NCBI RefSeq assembly: GCF_040719145.1
Contig: NZ_JBFDUZ010000006.1
Span: 117,511-181,510 of the forward strand
Origin: Paenibacillus sp. JQZ6Y-1
GTDB taxonomy: Bacteria; Bacillota; Bacilli; Paenibacillales; Paenibacillaceae
Reading direction: 5' to 3'
Length of the DNA stretch: 64,000 bases
In this document: positions 27,874 through 37,653 of the stretch, in pieces
How the letters are laid out: every line of letters starts with the position of its first letter
Numbering within the stretch: the stretch's first letter is position 1
Translations under genes and position numbers: made by a program
The notes under the pieces: generated by a model
Database searches by the model: none
What the model saw: the letters and a program-made list of their open reading frames with translations, nothing else
Told to the model about the DNA's origin: nothing

Positions 27874-28785
27874 CTAATGGGATATAGATTTCGGTTCGTT
27901 ACGTAGCACTTCAACATTCCGCTGACTGGCTGCGAATGCTTCGGCTGCGGGCGAACATTGCTGAGGATACAATAATTGAATATACAGATTCAGATCATCT
28001 TGCATCCAGCGGATCGCTTGCAGATTGGATGGCGGTAGAATCTCATTCAGGACGAATACAGGCAAAAAGCCAATTCCCCACTGCTTCTCCACTGCCTGTC
28101 GAATGGATTCGATACTACCTAGCTCCCAACGAATATCGATCTGGCTCTGCACCTGACGCAAGGCACGTAGCAAATACGCCCGATACGTACAGCCTTCTTC
28201 CGTCAAAATAAGCGGATAGGGTGCCAGATCATGTGCGGTTACGCCATCTCTAGAAGCCAGCGGATGCTGATGATGCACCAGTACTGCCATCTCAGTACGT
28301 AGTAATACAGAGCTGCGTAGCCCTTGCTCCTGCAATGGCTCGTCCAGTACCAATGCCACATCAATCTGTCCCTGCTTGAGCTGGACAACCAATTCCGGCT
28401 CTGAGCCAATGACGACCTTAACCTTGTACTGTGGATAGTGGTAACGGAAATGATCCAGCATATCTGGCAAATGATATAGCGATAGCGATTCAATCGTGCC
28501 AATCGTTAACACCGGTGCTATATCTGGCTGCGGCTGCATGACCAGATGAGCAGCTTGCTGCAATTCCAGCATCTGACGCGCATATGGCAGCAATCGCTCG
28601 CCAGCTGCGGTTGGCACCACCTGATTGCCGCTGCGCTGAAGCAACTTTTGCCCACCGTACAATTGCTCCAATCGCTGAATATGATTGGTAATACTGGACT
28701 GAGCATAATCCAGCTCCAACGCGGTACGTGTATAATTCCCCCACTGCACCAGCGCACAAAATGTTTTTAAATAAAGTAGCTCCAT
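27874..28785 (-). CDS. LysR-family transcriptional regulator
   Basis: The 303-residue regulator has the N-terminal winged helix (LYLKTFCALVQWGNYTRTAL and DYAQSSITNHIQRLEQLYGG) and a LysR substrate domain (PVLTIGTIESLSLYHLPDML, then QGQIDVALVLDEPL). The start at 28785 is 7 bases from AAGGAG; the ATG two codons upstream is too close. It is divergent from the rhodanese-like gene, and LysR proteins often control such a neighbour. A nested inverted repeat sits in the shared region. Confidence 0.94.
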   Translation of the reverse strand: MELLYLKTFCALVQWGNYTRTALELDYAQSSITNHIQRLEQLYGGQKLLQRSGNQVVPTAAGERLLPYARQMLELQQAAHLVMQPQPDIAPVLTIGTIESLSLYHLPDMLDHFRYHYPQYKVKVVIGSEPELVVQLKQGQIDVALVLDEPLQEQGLRSSVLLRTEMAVLVHHQHPLASRDGVTAHDLAPYPLILTEEGCTYRAYLLRALRQVQSQIDIRWELGSIESIRQAVEKQWGIGFLPVFVLNEILPPSNLQAIRWMQDDLNLYIQLLYPQQCSPAAEAFAASQRNVEVLRNEPKSISH

Positions 28786-28876
28786 CGGCATACTCCTTTC
28801 ATTACGGTCGCCGCTTTATCCGGGCAAAGCCATAGGTTGATATGTACGTTACCACACCGCCGAATGTTATTCCATA

Positions 28877-28938
28877 TGCACAAGGGCGGCTATCGCCGTT
28901 TTTCGGCAAACAGCGGCGATTCAAGGCGTTTTTGTGCA
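28877..28938. repeat. Nested inverted repeats between lysR and rhodanese genes
   Basis: Outer arms TGCACAA (28877-28883) and TTGTGCA (28932-28938) enclose inner arms ATCGCCG (28892-28898) and CGGCGAT (28914-28920), nearly sharing one centre. It could be an operator for the LysR protein or an RNA hairpin. The rest of 28786-29120 shows nothing else. Confidence 0.55.
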
Positions 28939-29120
28939 CGTTTTGCTATTGTTCCATAGTCATGTATCTTCCCCGTGGTGTCTTGCCCATCGATAAAATC
29001 GATAGCTTCTATTCATAGGATCACATCACTGCGCTCTGCATGTTCCCCTACAATGATGTTATACCCTTGCAGCCCGTTATACGGCGTTGCAGCACCATTT
29101 TATTGAAGGAGTTGTTGATC

Positions 29121-29591
29121 ATGAATAACCGTCCACGCTTTTCCGCTGTATTGGAAGTTCCTGCCCTACCACCAGAGCAAGCACACAACTATTGGAGTAT
29201 GCGATTGTCATGTGAAACTGATGTATCTGATGTCGCTACCGATTTGCAAAAAGGCAATGCCCCCTTCCAACTATTGGATGTGCGCAGTGCTTCTGATTAT
29301 GAGCAGGCTCATATCGTCGGCGCAATCCATCTGCCCGGTCGCCAGATCAATGAACAAACAACCGCTAGTTGGGATCGCGAGCAATTAATCGTTGTATATT
29401 GCTGGGGTCCTGCTTGTAATGGCGCTACCAAAGCAGCTGCCAAATTGGCTCAGCTCGGTTTTCAAGTAAAAGAAATGCTGGGTGGAATCGAATATTGGCG
29501 CTTGGAAGGTGGTACGCTGGAAGGATCACTAGGCGACGATGCTCCAACCTATTGGCAAATGCCGCATTGCAGTATTACCAACCGTGGATAA
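29121..29591 (+). CDS. Rhodanese-like domain protein
   Basis: The 156-residue protein has a single rhodanese domain: FQLLDVRSASDYEQAHIVGA, HLPGRQI, and the active-site loop VVYCWGPACNGATKAA, whose Cys would carry the sulphur (persulphide). GIEYWRLEGG and a short C-terminal tail follow. Such proteins move sulphur or act as persulphide sensors. The ATG at 29121 has AAGGAG 9 bases before it; the frame opens 27 codons earlier without a site. It is divergent from the LysR gene, its probable regulator. Confidence 0.88.
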   Translation: MNNRPRFSAVLEVPALPPEQAHNYWSMRLSCETDVSDVATDLQKGNAPFQLLDVRSASDYEQAHIVGAIHLPGRQINEQTTASWDREQLIVVYCWGPACNGATKAAAKLAQLGFQVKEMLGGIEYWRLEGGTLEGSLGDDAPTYWQMPHCSITNRG

Positions 29592-29736
29592 TGTGCATAA
29601 CATGTGCGTAAATGCAAAGTTTGCAGATTTCATTTCGTGTCGATTGTGCATAAATATGCGTTTCAACTGTTAGCAATGCCCATTTTCACTATTTTACACT
29701 GCATAGCAAGCGTAAATGGATAGATAAGAAGCTAAA

Positions 29737-29772
29737 ACAGCCGCCATGCGTACTCTTCGCATTGGCGGCTGT
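29737..29772. terminator. Bidirectional terminator between convergent genes
   Basis: ACAGCCGCCA and TGGCGGCTGT form a 10-bp GC-rich stem extended by GCG/CGC, followed by TTTT on the minus strand. T tracts are short, so efficiency is uncertain. Confidence 0.65.
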
Positions 29773-29877
29773 CTATTTATCCACAGTGGATAACTTTTTT
29801 AATTTTCTATCTGTTCACTACCTAGCGTATTCATAGCCAGTTGCAAATCCAACACACCTAAGTTGTTTTTACAATTA

Positions 29878-29925
29878 TCACGATCACGATCACGACCACG
29901 ACCACAACTACGGCTACGGCGATGA
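29878..29925. repeat. Degenerate hexamer repeat after the MFS stop codon
   Basis: Eight hexamers of the type (T/C)CACGA run directly up to the stop codon of the MFS gene: three TCACGA, one CCACGA, then diverging CCACAA, CTACGG and others. The remainder of 29592-29925 holds only the terminator at 29737-29772. Confidence 0.75.
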
Positions 29926-31302
29926 TTACGCATTGATCTTGTTCAAAGATCGTGCAGTATAAATCGCCAGCATAATCGCAACTAGCAGCATACCTACCGC
30001 TCCTAGACGCACCGCACCAGCAATATCCCATACCTGTGCTAGCGTACCGATCACGAATACGCATACCATCTGAACTACTGCGATAATCAGACCGTATACA
30101 CCACTAATTCGCCCCATCATGTGTACTGGTACATGCTGCTGGTAAAAGGTCGTAAACCCCGTATTCGCAAACGCAAGGAAAAATGCCAGTACAAAAAATC
30201 CCAACGCCACCATGCTAAACGATGCTCCAAACGCATACATCATATAGCCAATACCTACACCGATAGAGCCAGCCCCAATGAGTGTACGAATATGAAGTCG
30301 TTTGACTACCAACAGATTCACTAGCGCGCCCACACCCAGACCCGCTCCGGCAATACTGACGAGATAGCTGTACTGACTATCGGTGACCTGTAGTACCTGC
30401 TTGGTAAGCGCGACCTCCTGCGCATCCAATGCAGCAGTCAGCACCATAATCAAATAAAAGAGCAAGTAAATCATCATCACTTTCGGTACTTCATGGCTAA
30501 ATTGGTACACCTGTCCCCAATCCTCACGCAAGATCGTCCAAGGTGAACGTGCACGGCGAATAGATTCTGGTTTGGCATCGGGTGTTGCTGAATCACTATC
30601 TACAGGCGCTGAATCACTGCCTACAGACGTTGAATCGGCATCTGTTACGGCACCGGATGTAGCTTCAGACATCGAAGAACGTCGAGATTTGCCTAGCTTC
30701 GGTTCCAGATCGGGCAACCATAACGTTAACAGTGCCGAGATCAAAAATCCGATTGCCGTTACAATAATCGTCGATTGTGGACTCATTACCAGAAACAATA
30801 CTCCGGCAATGGCGGGACCGATCAGAAATGCACCGGAATTGATTAGACTTTGAATCGAATTGAAGCGCTTGAGCCGTACTTCTGGCACCAGATGAACAAT
30901 ATACGCCATGACTGTCGGACGAAACATGGAGCTGCTCATATACACAACTAGTACTACGGCATAGATCATCCAGACGTTATGTAGTAGCGGCAGTATGCCA
31001 ATCAGAATCGCTCGTGTCAGATCAAGGGAAATCATCATTCTCCGCTTATTGGTACGGTCGATCATGCTGCCTGACCAGCCATTCGTACAGAGAGCCGCAA
31101 ACGGCTTGAGCATATACAATCCAGCAATCGCCAACGCTGCGCCGGATAGATTCAACATCGTCAGATTAAGCGCGATGAGAAATACCCAATCGCCTGTATA
31201 CGCAATACCAGAGGCAATCAGCAGAATAGAAGGGAACTTCCAGCTGTAAGGAGAATGACTGCCTGTTACATGGTGTTCAGACTTTCGGAAGGAGATACTC
31301 AT
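29926..31302 (-). CDS. MFS efflux transporter
   Basis: The 458-residue, 12-helix major facilitator has the loop 2-3 motif GSMIDRTNKRRMM, close to those of macrolide exporters of the MefA/YfmO type. The central loop (about residues 205-250) is a low-complexity Asp/Ser/Thr/Ala stretch containing DSTSVGSDSAPVDSDSATPD, much longer than usual. The substrate is unknown. The ribosome binding site AAGGAG is good. Convergent with the rhodanese gene. Confidence 0.88.
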   Translation of the reverse strand: MSISFRKSEHHVTGSHSPYSWKFPSILLIASGIAYTGDWVFLIALNLTMLNLSGAALAIAGLYMLKPFAALCTNGWSGSMIDRTNKRRMMISLDLTRAILIGILPLLHNVWMIYAVVLVVYMSSSMFRPTVMAYIVHLVPEVRLKRFNSIQSLINSGAFLIGPAIAGVLFLVMSPQSTIIVTAIGFLISALLTLWLPDLEPKLGKSRRSSMSEATSGAVTDADSTSVGSDSAPVDSDSATPDAKPESIRRARSPWTILREDWGQVYQFSHEVPKVMMIYLLFYLIMVLTAALDAQEVALTKQVLQVTDSQYSYLVSIAGAGLGVGALVNLLVVKRLHIRTLIGAGSIGVGIGYMMYAFGASFSMVALGFFVLAFFLAFANTGFTTFYQQHVPVHMMGRISGVYGLIIAVVQMVCVFVIGTLAQVWDIAGAVRLGAVGMLLVAIMLAIYTARSLNKINA

Positions 31303-31627
31303 ATCTTTTTTCTCCTTGTAGGTATAGATTGGTTTTGTGCGTTATGTTCTATGTCGAATAGGGACAGCTCATATGTAGAATGGTTGCTCATCTTGGTATC
31401 ATTCCTTATCCATTTAAATTTTATAGTATTCAAGCTCACATTTTGTGTATATTCCTGCTATTTGTCATCTTTAAGCTAAATCTTTATGTTATCATCTTTG
31501 ATTATATGGGGCATATAAGATGACATCATTTTTATATATCACTTCGTTATTGTTGCATAATAGATCTCATAGGATCACTTTCCACTATCACCTACCCGAC
31601 ACTATCGGGATTAGAGGAGGGATTTGC
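31303..31627. other. Divergent intergenic region
   Basis: It must hold promoters for the MFS gene (minus) and the sensor operon (plus). It is AT-rich; I see no firm -35/-10 pair, cre site or gene. Confidence 0.45.
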
Positions 31628-33283
31628 TTGTACAAGGTTATGATTGTTGACGATGAAGCGATTATTCGTGAAGGATTGCGTAGTCGAATCGACTGGCAAG
31701 CGCACGGTTTTGAGCTGGTTGGAGATTATGCCAATGGACGTGAGGCATGGGATGCCATTCAGATTCAGCCGCCACATCTGATCATCTCGGATATTTGTAT
31801 GCCGTTTATGGATGGGCTGGAGCTGGCAGCGCACGTGCAGCAGCATTGCCCAGATACGAAAATGGTCATGCTAACTGGCTTTGATGAATTTGAATATGCG
31901 CGCCGTGCCATTCGGCTGAAAGTATCTGATTTTATCCTCAAGCCAATTACGGCACGCGAGATTCGCGAATTGCTGCTTCAAATCCGTGTTGAGATGGATG
32001 AACGTAATCGCCAGCATGAGAATATCGGACAGCTACAGCAACAAGTCTCCCAAGGTCTACCGCTGCTGCGGGAACGATTCTGGGAACAGGTCTTCACTAC
32101 TGGTCTGCCATTGTCCGAGTATACAGAGCAGCTGCATCAGCTGGAATTGCCATCCCTAAACGCGCCTTATTATGTTGCACTACTAGAAACGCTACAATCC
32201 TCCAATAAAAATCCACAAGCTGGGCAGTCACCAGATCAACAGCTGGAAGCATTATGCCAGTTGGTACGTACCTGTATCCAGTCGACACTGCCGCAACAGT
32301 TGATCTGCTTACCAATGGTCTTTCACTCGCGCTTGCTCGTGCTGTTTGCCGCTGCTCCGGGGCTGAATGTCTCTGCACGTTCGCTGCGCGGTGATGTTGA
32401 ACAGCTGCTCACCACCGCCTGTGCTGCGGTCGAGGAATTAACCGGCGAAGCATTAAGCGGCGGAATGGGACATGGCTGTGATCAGCCTACCCAGCTACCT
32501 CAAGCCTATGCCGCCGCCATTCATGCACTAGACGAGAAGTTTCTGCTACCGTACACCTCTCCCTCTCTACATACTCTGATCAACACCACATCCACACACC
32601 ATGATCCGGTGCAAGCTGCCGCTCGTCTGCATGATGCTGAGAAACAGCTGCTACAATCGGTACGCAGCGGCGATATGCGTCTCGTAACGGCGCATGTACA
32701 AGAGCTGGCTGCACAGCTGCGCGAACAGCAAGCAACACGTCATGAATGTATGCAGCAATTCGATACTATGGCACATCTGATCCGCGATTGGTTGGTACAG
32801 ATCGGTGATGGCATTGACTTTTACGGTGCTTGGCAGCAAATGAATCTGATACCACCGCTTCATCTCGTCCAGCTAACCGAACGGATGGCGACTGCACTGA
32901 CGGCGCTGGGTTTACAACTCCATACGGCGTCTAGTTCTAGCAGCCAGCATATTCAGCGCGCACTGCATCATATTGAACAATATTATGCCAATCCCCAGCT
33001 GTCGTTGCAGGATATGTGTACGCTCACTCTGATGAGCACGACACGCTTTAGTCAGGCATTCAAGCAGCATACCGGAGAAACGTATGTGGAGTATCTCACC
33101 CGCTTTCGTATGGACAAAGCCAAAGAATTATTACAGCTGACTGATTATAAATTTTACCAGATTGCGGAAAAGGTAGGCTATACTGATCCGAATTATTTCA
33201 GCGTTTCTTTTAAAAAGCATACCGGACTGACGCCCCGACAATATCGGGAACAGCAGCGCCGAGCAAAGGAGTTGTCCGGTTAA
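31628..33283 (+). CDS. YesN-type response regulator (REC plus AraC HTH)
   Basis: The 551-residue regulator has an N-terminal receiver (MIVDDEAIIREGL, phosphoacceptor Asp55 in LIISDICMPFMDG, Lys in DFILKPI) and a long middle region. It ends in an AraC-type double helix-turn-helix (SLQDMCTLTLMSTTRFSQAF and YQIAEKVGYTDPNYFSVSFK). The start is TTG at 31628, six bases from GAGGAGGG. The earlier ATG at 31520 would add 36 residues unlike any receiver. It should switch on the adjacent transporter genes when phosphorylated by the next gene's kinase. The middle region is rich in Gln and Thr. Confidence 0.9.
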   Translation: MYKVMIVDDEAIIREGLRSRIDWQAHGFELVGDYANGREAWDAIQIQPPHLIISDICMPFMDGLELAAHVQQHCPDTKMVMLTGFDEFEYARRAIRLKVSDFILKPITAREIRELLLQIRVEMDERNRQHENIGQLQQQVSQGLPLLRERFWEQVFTTGLPLSEYTEQLHQLELPSLNAPYYVALLETLQSSNKNPQAGQSPDQQLEALCQLVRTCIQSTLPQQLICLPMVFHSRLLVLFAAAPGLNVSARSLRGDVEQLLTTACAAVEELTGEALSGGMGHGCDQPTQLPQAYAAAIHALDEKFLLPYTSPSLHTLINTTSTHHDPVQAAARLHDAEKQLLQSVRSGDMRLVTAHVQELAAQLREQQATRHECMQQFDTMAHLIRDWLVQIGDGIDFYGAWQQMNLIPPLHLVQLTERMATALTALGLQLHTASSSSSQHIQRALHHIEQYYANPQLSLQDMCTLTLMSTTRFSQAFKQHTGETYVEYLTRFRMDKAKELLQLTDYKFYQIAEKVGYTDPNYFSVSFKKHTGLTPRQYREQQRRAKELSG

Positions 33284-35083
33284 ATGTTCCGCCGTCGATG
33301 GGTAAGCCGCATACCGTGGAAATGGCATAGTCTCACAACCAGCCTGCTGATCGGCTTCTCTGGATTGATTCTCATTGTGATTGCCTTGATCAGTCTGAAC
33401 AATTATCGCTTGACGCTGGATGCTGCCGAGCAGAACTCGCAGGTGTACATTCGCGAGATTATCCGCCAAGTGAACAGCAATTTGCAATCCTATGTCGACA
33501 ATATGCAGAATATCTCCCTGCTCGCCATGACGAACAAGGATGTCACCTATTATATTTCCAGCAACAGCTTTATTGATGAAAATGACAGCCGACCGTATGA
33601 GAAGCGCATCTCTGATCTATTTCAAAATATTTTGTACAGCCGCAATGATATTGCTTCGATTATGGTGTTTGGCTATAACGGGCGTATTGTGTCTGACCGC
33701 CGCATTACCGATCTGAATCCCAATGTCGATGTAACCAAGCAGTCGTGGTATACACAGGCACGCGATATGGATGGGCGCTCAATCGTCTCCGCTCCCCATG
33801 TGCAGAATCTGATCCGCGGGGAATATCGCTGGGTCGTCTCGCTCAGCCGGGAATTGAAAAGCAATGATGGCATTACGCCGCAGGGCATCTTTCTCGTCGA
33901 TATGAACTTAAGTGTCATTGATGATATATGCAGCCGCATTTATCTAGGTAATCGTGGATATGTGTTTATTGTCGATAACGAGGGAAATATCGTCTATCAT
34001 CCGCAGCAGCAGCTGCTGTATAGCAATCTGGCGAGTGAATCGATTCCGAAGGTGCTGACGACCGCCAGCGGACAATCCTTCACCGTGGATGATGATAAAG
34101 GAAAGCGTATCTATTCGGTGCAGGATACCGGCTTCGGTTGGAAAATTGTTGGCGTTACCTATACCGGCGACCTGATCTCCAATCCTACCTCCATTCGTCA
34201 TTCCATTGTGCTGTATGCGCTGCTGGGCTTAGGCATCGCTATCCTTGTCTCGCTCATGTTATCGCTCTATCTGACCCGTCCACTCAAACGACTCCAGCGG
34301 GATATGAAGCAGGTCGAGCAGGGCAACTTTACAATTCGGACTCCTGTAGAGGAAACCAATGAGATCGGTCAACTGGGGCATTCCTTCAATGTAATGGTCA
34401 GTCAGATCAAGCAGCTGATGGATCAAACGGTTATGGATAGTGAGCAAAAGCGCAAAACGGAATTGCTGCTGCTTCAGGCGCAGATCAATCCGCATTTTCT
34501 GTACAATACGCTGGATTCGATTATCTGGATGGCAGAGCAGGAAAAGCACGAGGAAGTGGTCGATATGACGGCAGCGCTTGCCCGTATGCTGCGTGCCAGC
34601 ATTAATCGCAAACAGGAGCTGGTGCCGGTGATGACTGAGGTGGAGCATGTACGCAATTATTTATTCATTCAAAAGATGCGCTATCGGGATCAGTTGGATT
34701 ATGTGATTGATATTCCGCGTGAGCTGCTGCCCTATCCCACGCTAAAAATTTTGCTACAGCCTTTTGTGGAAAATGCCATTTATCATGGGATTCGCAATCG
34801 CGAGGAACGCGGGCTGATTACAGTGCGTGCATGGCAGGATCAACAGGATCTTGTATTTGCTGTTATCGACAACGGGACCGGCATGACAGAAGAACGCGTA
34901 CAGCAGGTGCTTCGCGGCGATCTAGATCATCGCAGCCCAAGTGGCATCGGGGTTGGCAATGTGAATGAACGGATTCGGCTTCATTTTGGAGAGCCGTATG
35001 GGATTACGATTCATAGCTCTCCCGATGAAGGTACTACCGTATACATCCGAGTGCCGCTGATTGAGGAAGTGACGGTATCATGA
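33284..35083 (+). CDS. YesM-type sensor histidine kinase
   Basis: The 599-residue membrane kinase has TM1 (LLIGFSGLILIVIALISL), an extracellular dCache-like sensor (about residues 40-300), TM2 (IVLYALLGLGIAILVSLMLS), and HAMP (TRPLKRLQRDMKQVEQGNF). It ends in a His_kinase domain with the phosphorylated histidine in QAQINPHFLYNTLDSIIWM and a GHKL ATPase (NAIYHGIRNREERG). Its ATG directly follows the response-regulator stop codon, and its own stop overlaps the next gene by ATGA, so the three are translationally coupled. Confidence 0.93.
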   Translation: MFRRRWVSRIPWKWHSLTTSLLIGFSGLILIVIALISLNNYRLTLDAAEQNSQVYIREIIRQVNSNLQSYVDNMQNISLLAMTNKDVTYYISSNSFIDENDSRPYEKRISDLFQNILYSRNDIASIMVFGYNGRIVSDRRITDLNPNVDVTKQSWYTQARDMDGRSIVSAPHVQNLIRGEYRWVVSLSRELKSNDGITPQGIFLVDMNLSVIDDICSRIYLGNRGYVFIVDNEGNIVYHPQQQLLYSNLASESIPKVLTTASGQSFTVDDDKGKRIYSVQDTGFGWKIVGVTYTGDLISNPTSIRHSIVLYALLGLGIAILVSLMLSLYLTRPLKRLQRDMKQVEQGNFTIRTPVEETNEIGQLGHSFNVMVSQIKQLMDQTVMDSEQKRKTELLLLQAQINPHFLYNTLDSIIWMAEQEKHEEVVDMTAALARMLRASINRKQELVPVMTEVEHVRNYLFIQKMRYRDQLDYVIDIPRELLPYPTLKILLQPFVENAIYHGIRNREERGLITVRAWQDQQDLVFAVIDNGTGMTEERVQQVLRGDLDHRSPSGIGVGNVNERIRLHFGEPYGITIHSSPDEGTTVYIRVPLIEEVTVS

Positions 35084-36063
35084 CCAATCGACGCTTATTT
35101 TGGTGGATGGCTGCTCTGCTGCTGGTAGGTAGTCTGTATATTATCGCGTACTTTATGCTGCTCACTTCCGGTACAGAGAAGGATCGAACACTGATGATTA
35201 TTTTAAAATCCAATAGCGCGCAGTCCGATTTCTGGCAGACCGTGCGCAGCGGTGCTGAAGAAGCCGCGCGTGAGAACGATGTGCGCTATACGGTCACCGG
35301 TCCGCTGGATGATCAGGAGGTCAATGTGCAGCTCAACGCATTACAAGAAGCGATACAAACAAAGCCAAGTGCCGTGATTATTGCTCCACTAGCTGATCAG
35401 CGCGTCCTTACAGCGATCCGCCGGGTAATGGATGCCGGTGTACCCGTAATCGTCATGGACACACCGCTGTATGGACCGGAAGCACCCATATCGGTAGCCA
35501 GCGATCACTTGCAAATGGGAGAACAAGCCGGACGGATGGCATCGTATCAGACCAGCGGTATCCCGCACACGGTTGTATTGGGCGATTATCGCTCCTCTGC
35601 CATTTTGCAGGCGCGGATGACGGGGATTCACAATATTCTTGATTCTGTACCGGGCAGTGTGACCGAGTTGTATTACTGCGGCGAATCAGAACAACTCGCC
35701 TATGTCATGATGAACAAGCTGCTGCAACAGGAGCCGCAATTGAATGCGGTCATTGCTGCCAATGATGTGATTGCGGTAGGAGCAGCGCGTGCGCTCAAGG
35801 AGCATCCACAGCATAAGGTGAATTTGGTCGCGTTCGACAGCTCCTTTTATGAAATCCAACTGCTGGAGGAACGTACGATCCATGCTCTGATCGTGCCGAA
35901 ACCTTTTAATATTGGTTATCTGGCTGTTCAACGTGCGTTAAAGCATGATGAAAGTAACAGTTCCCACGAACGACTCACGCTCATTCCGTCTACAGTCATT
36001 ACGCCGTCGGATATGTATGCACCGGAAAATCAGAAATTGCTGTTTCCATTTGACGAAAAATAA
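35080..36063 (+). CDS. Membrane-anchored RbsB-like sugar-binding protein (probable co-sensor)
   Basis: The 327-residue periplasmic-binding-protein-like (Peripla_BP_4) domain is tethered by one N-terminal helix (LFWWMAALLLVGSLYIIAYF). There is no lipobox. Core segments are LMIILKSNSAQSDFWQTVRS, PSAVIIAPLADQRVLTAIRR, VIVMDTPLYG, AVIAANDVIAVGAARAL and LVAFDSSFYEIQLLEE. Its start overlaps the kinase stop (ATGA). In Clostridium, a XylFII protein of this type binds xylose and activates a LytS/YesN system; the same arrangement here suggests that it presents a sugar to the kinase rather than to a transporter. Confidence 0.88.
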   Translation: MTNRRLFWWMAALLLVGSLYIIAYFMLLTSGTEKDRTLMIILKSNSAQSDFWQTVRSGAEEAARENDVRYTVTGPLDDQEVNVQLNALQEAIQTKPSAVIIAPLADQRVLTAIRRVMDAGVPVIVMDTPLYGPEAPISVASDHLQMGEQAGRMASYQTSGIPHTVVLGDYRSSAILQARMTGIHNILDSVPGSVTELYYCGESEQLAYVMMNKLLQQEPQLNAVIAANDVIAVGAARALKEHPQHKVNLVAFDSSFYEIQLLEERTIHALIVPKPFNIGYLAVQRALKHDESNSSHERLTLIPSTVITPSDMYAPENQKLLFPFDEK

Positions 36064-36080
36064 GTCGGAGGCGATCTGCT

Positions 36081-37379
36081 GTGTTATTGCGTTTGACCGT
36101 CTGGCTCCGTGCTGGGCTACCTGCTTTGCTGTTATGTCTAACCGCCTGCTCGGCGCCCACTTCCCTGCCAGAGCCTGAACAACAGCAGCAGGCGGTGATC
36201 AAATTTGTTGCTGCCGATTATAGCTCCGGCACTAAGCCTATGCTAGAACAACTGGTGCGCAACTTTATGCGTGAGAATCCATCCATCTCGGTGCAATTGC
36301 AGGTGGTGAACTGGGATATCATTGATGGCGTGTACACGTCGATGATTAGCGAAGGTGATCCGCCTGATCTTCTCAATATCAATATGTACGCCCGCTTCGC
36401 AGCTCATGGCCTATTGAATGATATGAATACGCTTATGTCAGATGAGCTGAAGTCCAAGCTCTCCCCCCGCCTCACCTTTATGGATCGAATGAACGGTAAG
36501 CAGTACGCCATTCCGTATTTTGCGACGCAGCGGCGACTATATTATCATCCGCAGCTTTTTCAGCAGGCTGGCATTGCCGCACCTCCGCGTACATGGTCAG
36601 AACTGGAACAGGATGCTGCCAAGCTCAAGCAAGTCGGTGTAGCAGGCTTTGGCGTCGATCTGACTGAAAATGAAATCCCGGCGTATTTGTCGTACTTTTT
36701 CTATGGTTCCGGCGGCGGCTGGATCAAGGACGGACATTGGACGATCAACAGCCCGCAAAATGTCGCCGGGCTAACCTATTTAAAACGTCTTGTGGATCGC
36801 GGGCTTACCGATGCCGAGCCAACCGTTACGACGCGCGATGAAAAGCAGCGTATTATGGGTGCTGGGCAACTCGGTATGATGATCAGCGGCAATTATTTAA
36901 CAACGATTAACAGTCGTGAATTTCCCGGCTCTCATTGGGCGAGCAGTCAGATTCCTGTGCGAGATGGACAGCCGGGCATGCATTTTGGCGTACAGGATGT
37001 ATTGATTTCGTTCAAGACTGATCATACCAATCCAGCAGCATTGTCCAAATTTCTAGATTATCTATACAATGACGAGCAGTATGAGCAGATGGTTCGCCAA
37101 GAGGGGATGCTGCCGGTAACGACGACTGTAGCAAGCAGAATGGTGCTACAAGACCCATCCCTTGAGCAAAATATGAACGAGCTGGATCAGGCACTCTTTT
37201 ACCCGATTCAGCAGCCAGAATGGGGAGACATTATTGATATGACTCGCAAAATGGGCGATGCCGTTCTGTACAACGGTATCACTCCACAAGCGGCGCTGGA
37301 TCGGGTACAGCGGTATGCCGAGCAGCAGCAGGCGTTGTATGCGCACAGCCGTGACATCCCATCGGACGACTCGCCGTGA
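36081..37379 (+). CDS. Solute-binding lipoprotein in the sensor operon
   Basis: The 432-residue family-1 binding protein has a signal ending LLLCLTAC (lipobox LTAC) and a Glu/Gln-rich linker. It then shows MLEQLVRNFMRENPSISVQL, PDLLNINMYARFAAHG, YAIPYFATQRRLYYHP and PRTWSELEQDA. It starts with GTG, nine bases from GGAGG. It lies 17 bases after the RbsB-like gene, so it belongs to the sensor operon, while the next transporter has its own binding protein. It may be a second ligand-presenting protein or an alternate receptor for the permeases. Confidence 0.88.
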   Translation: MLLRLTVWLRAGLPALLLCLTACSAPTSLPEPEQQQQAVIKFVAADYSSGTKPMLEQLVRNFMRENPSISVQLQVVNWDIIDGVYTSMISEGDPPDLLNINMYARFAAHGLLNDMNTLMSDELKSKLSPRLTFMDRMNGKQYAIPYFATQRRLYYHPQLFQQAGIAAPPRTWSELEQDAAKLKQVGVAGFGVDLTENEIPAYLSYFFYGSGGGWIKDGHWTINSPQNVAGLTYLKRLVDRGLTDAEPTVTTRDEKQRIMGAGQLGMMISGNYLTTINSREFPGSHWASSQIPVRDGQPGMHFGVQDVLISFKTDHTNPAALSKFLDYLYNDEQYEQMVRQEGMLPVTTTVASRMVLQDPSLEQNMNELDQALFYPIQQPEWGDIIDMTRKMGDAVLYNGITPQAALDRVQRYAEQQQALYAHSRDIPSDDSP

Positions 37380-37653
37380 TTTGCTAGGCTATATATCGAC
37401 CTGTGGGAATGGGAACATTTTAGCTAGTATTTTACATTTTCATGAATACCATCATTGTTTCATGTAAAATAAAAGTCATTTTTCATAACATCAATTCATA
37501 TGATTTGTTTAGATTTGAAAGAAATTAAAGATTTTTAGCAAGATATTCAATATATACGTTAGCTTAAATCCCCTATGATGAATAAAAACGCCGATCGTAT
37601 CTACAATGTGCAGCATGGCGTCATTATTACATTACATAGGGGGTTTGATTTAT

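Noticed and set aside
29837..29962. A plus-strand frame encoding a His-Asp repeat followed by NYGYGDDYALILF, resembling a small metal-binding tail
   Set aside because: There is no start codon or ribosome binding site in frame, and it is antisense to the MFS C-terminus. It is most likely a reading of the hexamer repeat.
31255..31479. 74-codon hydrophobic open frame upstream of the sensor operon
   Set aside because: It begins inside the MFS gene on the other strand, lacks a ribosome binding site, and covers the region where two promoters must lie.
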